From assembly GCF_024213195.1 (NCBI RefSeq), contig NZ_JANAVF010000011.1, forward strand, positions 124,001 through 188,000: DNA of 64,000 nt. Reading direction: 5' to 3'. A program made the position numbers and the translations under genes. The DNA is from Streptomyces sp. TBY4 (GTDB taxonomy: Bacteria; Actinomycetota; Actinomycetes; Streptomycetales; Streptomycetaceae). This document shows positions 62,470 to 64,000 of the stretch, one piece after another (positions within the stretch are counted from its first letter, which is position 1; every line of letters starts with the position of its first letter). The notes below the pieces were generated by a model. That model had not been told where the DNA came from and ran no database searches. It saw only the letters and a list, made by a program, of their open reading frames with translations.

Positions 62470-62813
62470 TGGCCGAGACGATCTATGTCCGGGGTGAGGG
62501 CGGCATGGTCATCGCGATGGACCTGCCGCTGCCCGAGTCCATCGCCGAGCGGTACGAGCGCGGGCAGCTCGCCCGCGTCCACTCCGACGGCTCCCCGTAC
62601 ACGACCGCGGTCGCGCTCGCGCAGGAGGCCCCGGCCGCGCCGGCCGAGCCGGTCGACGAGCCGCCGGCCGAGCCCGCGACGGGGCGCGGGCAGCGGCCGG
62701 GCATCAACGCGGCCAAGTCCGAGTGGATCGCCTACGTCGTCGCGCAGGGTCTGCACTCCGCCGAGGACGCGGCGAACTACACCAAGTCCGACCTGATCGA
62801 CATGGTCAGCTGA
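62469..62813 (+). CDS. Small head-associated protein with a Rho/SAP-like end
   Basis: 114 residues. A Pro/Ala/Glu-rich linker is followed by INAAKSEWIAYVVAQGLHSAEDAANYTKSDLIDMVS, a helix-turn-helix-like segment resembling the small HeH/Rho N-terminal fold found in head-completion proteins. Role inferred from place. Confidence 0.6.
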   Translation: MAETIYVRGEGGMVIAMDLPLPESIAERYERGQLARVHSDGSPYTTAVALAQEAPAAPAEPVDEPPAEPATGRGQRPGINAAKSEWIAYVVAQGLHSAEDAANYTKSDLIDMVS

Positions 62814-62829
62814 CCGCCAGGAGGCCGCC

Positions 62830-63426
62830 GTGGCACTGACCTCCCTGGCCAGCATCGAGGACCTGTCCGCGCGCGGCCTCGAGGTCGACCCGTCCGAGTC
62901 GGGCATCGTCGACGTCTACCTGGCCGTGGCGTCGGCCGCCGTACGCGAGGCGGCCGGCACCCCGATCAGCGCGACGACGTCCACCGTCACCGTCGAGGGC
63001 GAGGCCGGCCAGTGGCTGCGCCTGCCCGGCCTGCCCGTCACCGCGGTCACCTCCGTCAAGCTCGACGGCGTCGCGATCACGGACTGGCGGCTGCGCTCCG
63101 GCATGCTGTGGCGGGCCGCCGGCTGGACCGGCTACGACGGCCCCTCCGAGGTCGAGGCCGTGTACGCGCACGGGCTGCCCGACGTCCCGGCCGACATCGT
63201 CGATCTCGTGTGCCGGATGACCGCGGCCGCGCTCATCGCCTACCGCTCCGAGGAGGGCGGCACCGGCCTGGCCGCGGACAAAGTCCTCACCTCCGAGCGG
63301 CTCGGCGACTGGGCGGTCACCTACGCGGCCGACGGCCGGATCACCGAGATGGAACTCCCGCAGCACTGGGCCGAACGCCTCGCCGCCCGCTTCGGCGGCG
63401 GCGTGTCCCTGGTGCAGTCCCGGTGA
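62830..63426 (+). CDS. Head-tail connector protein (gp6/gp15-like)
   Basis: 198 residues. LASIEDLSARGLEVDPSESGIVDVYLAVASAAVREAAG is the helical start typical of connector proteins; LRLPGLPVTAVTSVKLDGVAITDWRL and GLPDVPADIVDLVCRMTAAAL follow. It docks under the portal. GTG 62,830. Confidence 0.82.
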   Translation: MALTSLASIEDLSARGLEVDPSESGIVDVYLAVASAAVREAAGTPISATTSTVTVEGEAGQWLRLPGLPVTAVTSVKLDGVAITDWRLRSGMLWRAAGWTGYDGPSEVEAVYAHGLPDVPADIVDLVCRMTAAALIAYRSEEGGTGLAADKVLTSERLGDWAVTYAADGRITEMELPQHWAERLAARFGGGVSLVQSR

Positions 63427-63770
63427 GGGCCGTAGGCCGGCAGCTCAACCGCGTCCTGCAGGTGTGGCGGCCGGGCACCACCGACGACGGAGCCGGCGGG
63501 CAGGACACCGTCCTCGCCCTGCAGGGCACCGTCCGAGCCAAGGTCGACGAGCCTTCCAACGCCGACCGGCTGCTCGCCGCGCAAGCCCAGTCCGAGCACA
63601 CCCACACCGTGTTCCTCGCCCCGACTGCGGACGTGCGCCGCGGCGACGAGCTGCGCGGCACCGACCGGCTCGGCACCGCGCAGGTGCTGCGCGTCCTGGC
63701 CGTCGTCTCCCCCTCCACCCCCGTCTACCGCAAAGCCCCCTGCCAGCTGATCCAGAGAGAAGGAACCTGA
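63423..63770 (+). CDS. Head closure (head-tail joining) protein
   Basis: 115 residues, beta-barrel type: LNRVLQVWRPGTTDDGAGGQDTVLALQGTVRAKVDEPSNAD and THTVFLAPTADVRRGDELRG. Typical of the stopper/closure family. The GTGA overlap couples it to the connector gene. Confidence 0.78.
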   Translation: MRAVGRQLNRVLQVWRPGTTDDGAGGQDTVLALQGTVRAKVDEPSNADRLLAAQAQSEHTHTVFLAPTADVRRGDELRGTDRLGTAQVLRVLAVVSPSTPVYRKAPCQLIQREGT

Positions 63771-63771
63771 C

Positions 63772-64000
63772 ATGGCCGCCCTCGCACTCACCCTCGTGCC
63801 CGTCGCCGGCGGTGCCACCCTCGACACCACCGCCGTCTCGGCGACCGCCCTCGGCGACACCGCACCCATCGGCCCCGGCCGATTCTTGTACGTCTTCAAC
63901 GGCGACGCCACGTCCAAGACCGTCACCATCGCCTCTCCCGGCACGGTGTCCGGGGTCGCGATCGCCAACGTCACCGTCACCGTGGCCGCGGGCAAGACTG
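63772..64000 (+). CDS. Tail/head-tail protein, 5' part only
   Basis: The gene is cut by the window end; 76 codons are visible. LALTLVPVAGGATLDTTAVSATALGDTAPIGPGRFLYVFNGDATSKTVTIASPG is beta-rich and Thr/Ala-rich. It may be a tail-terminator or decoration-type protein. AGAAGGAA lies upstream of ATG 63,772. Confidence 0.6.
   Translation, partial: MAALALTLVPVAGGATLDTTAVSATALGDTAPIGPGRFLYVFNGDATSKTVTIASPGTVSGVAIANVTVTVAAGKT

Larger units (their letters stand above)
41559..64000. mobile_element. Siphovirus-type prophage, left part (at least 22.4 kb)
   Basis: Bounded on the left by a tRNA-Val att site with an adjacent integrase. It contains an immunity region, an early/replication region, DNA modification, terminase, portal, MuF-like, scaffold, coat and connector genes in the order of a temperate siphovirus. 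The right end is not in the window. Apart from two left-pointing blocks (integrase plus a small gene, and the repressor), all genes run rightward with many 1-4-base overlaps. Confidence 0.95.

Overview
The window is Streptomyces-like chromosomal DNA. It is very GC-rich with strong third-position G/C bias, it has frequent GTG starts and apparently leaderless genes, and it carries typical Streptomyces families: WhiB, LLM F420 oxidoreductases, an ECF cobalamin transporter with a fused ATPase, KstR-type TetR regulation and CYP125. Positions 1 to about 41,558 are host chromosome. From about 41,559 to beyond 64,000 lies a siphovirus-type prophage whose right end is outside the window.

Host layout. 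1-6.7 kb: a methyltransferase 3' end closed by a dispersed repeat, a peptidoglycan amidase, a membrane protein, an LLM oxidoreductase, an oxidoreductase divergent from an AraC regulator, and a lipoprotein. 7.1-15 kb: a glycosyltransferase-methyltransferase-toroid operon, a KstR-like TetR gene, a VOC protein, an aldehyde dehydrogenase-ferredoxin pair and a divergent metallo-hydrolase. 14.95-21.3 kb: a cobalamin riboswitch followed by five tightly coupled genes, namely two surface or secreted proteins (one with a transcobalamin-like toroid) and the T, fused A-A and S components of an ECF transporter. 21.6-25.4 kb: a secreted transglycosylase, then a FadA5-like thiolase divergent from CYP125. KstR-like boxes occur at 10,441, 13,691, 23,446 and 23,565, so the TetR gene probably controls the glycosyltransferase operon, the dehydrogenase-ferredoxin pair, the thiolase and CYP125. 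25.7-41.4 kb: a mixed set (GT87/PAP2 fusion, ABM, SnoaL, GNAT, an MFS transporter fused to a MarR-like domain, HAD, VOC, a secreted nuclease, PhoD, DedA, a universal stress protein, DUF2277). It includes two long low-complexity gene-free stretches, a frameshifted peptidoglycan-binding pseudogene and an inverted fragment of the phoD gene.

Prophage layout. The left att site is the 3' part of a tRNA-Val(UAC) gene (41,559-41,605). Next come a tyrosine integrase, a 59-residue gene, a repressor divergent from a cro-like gene with GCCTC/GAGGC operators between them, and an excisionase-like gene. A long chain of small overlapping genes follows, including a replication-type gene that carries five 19-bp palindromic iterons. 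Then come an Lsr2-like protein, a WhiB-HNH-like fusion, a C5-cytosine methyltransferase with a second long reading frame nested in it, small zinc-ribbon proteins, and an HTH gene in a cluster of eleven CGCGACA heptamers. The morphogenesis module follows: HNH, small and large terminase, portal, MuF-like, scaffold, P22-type coat, decoration-like protein and head-tail connectors. The last gene is cut at 64,000.

The strongest unusual signals are the nested LPTP-repeat frame inside the methyltransferase, the CGCGACA cluster, the iteron array whose copies are read in two frames, the KstR-like mini-regulon, and a dispersed intergenic repeat that also forms the linker of the fused ECF ATPase.
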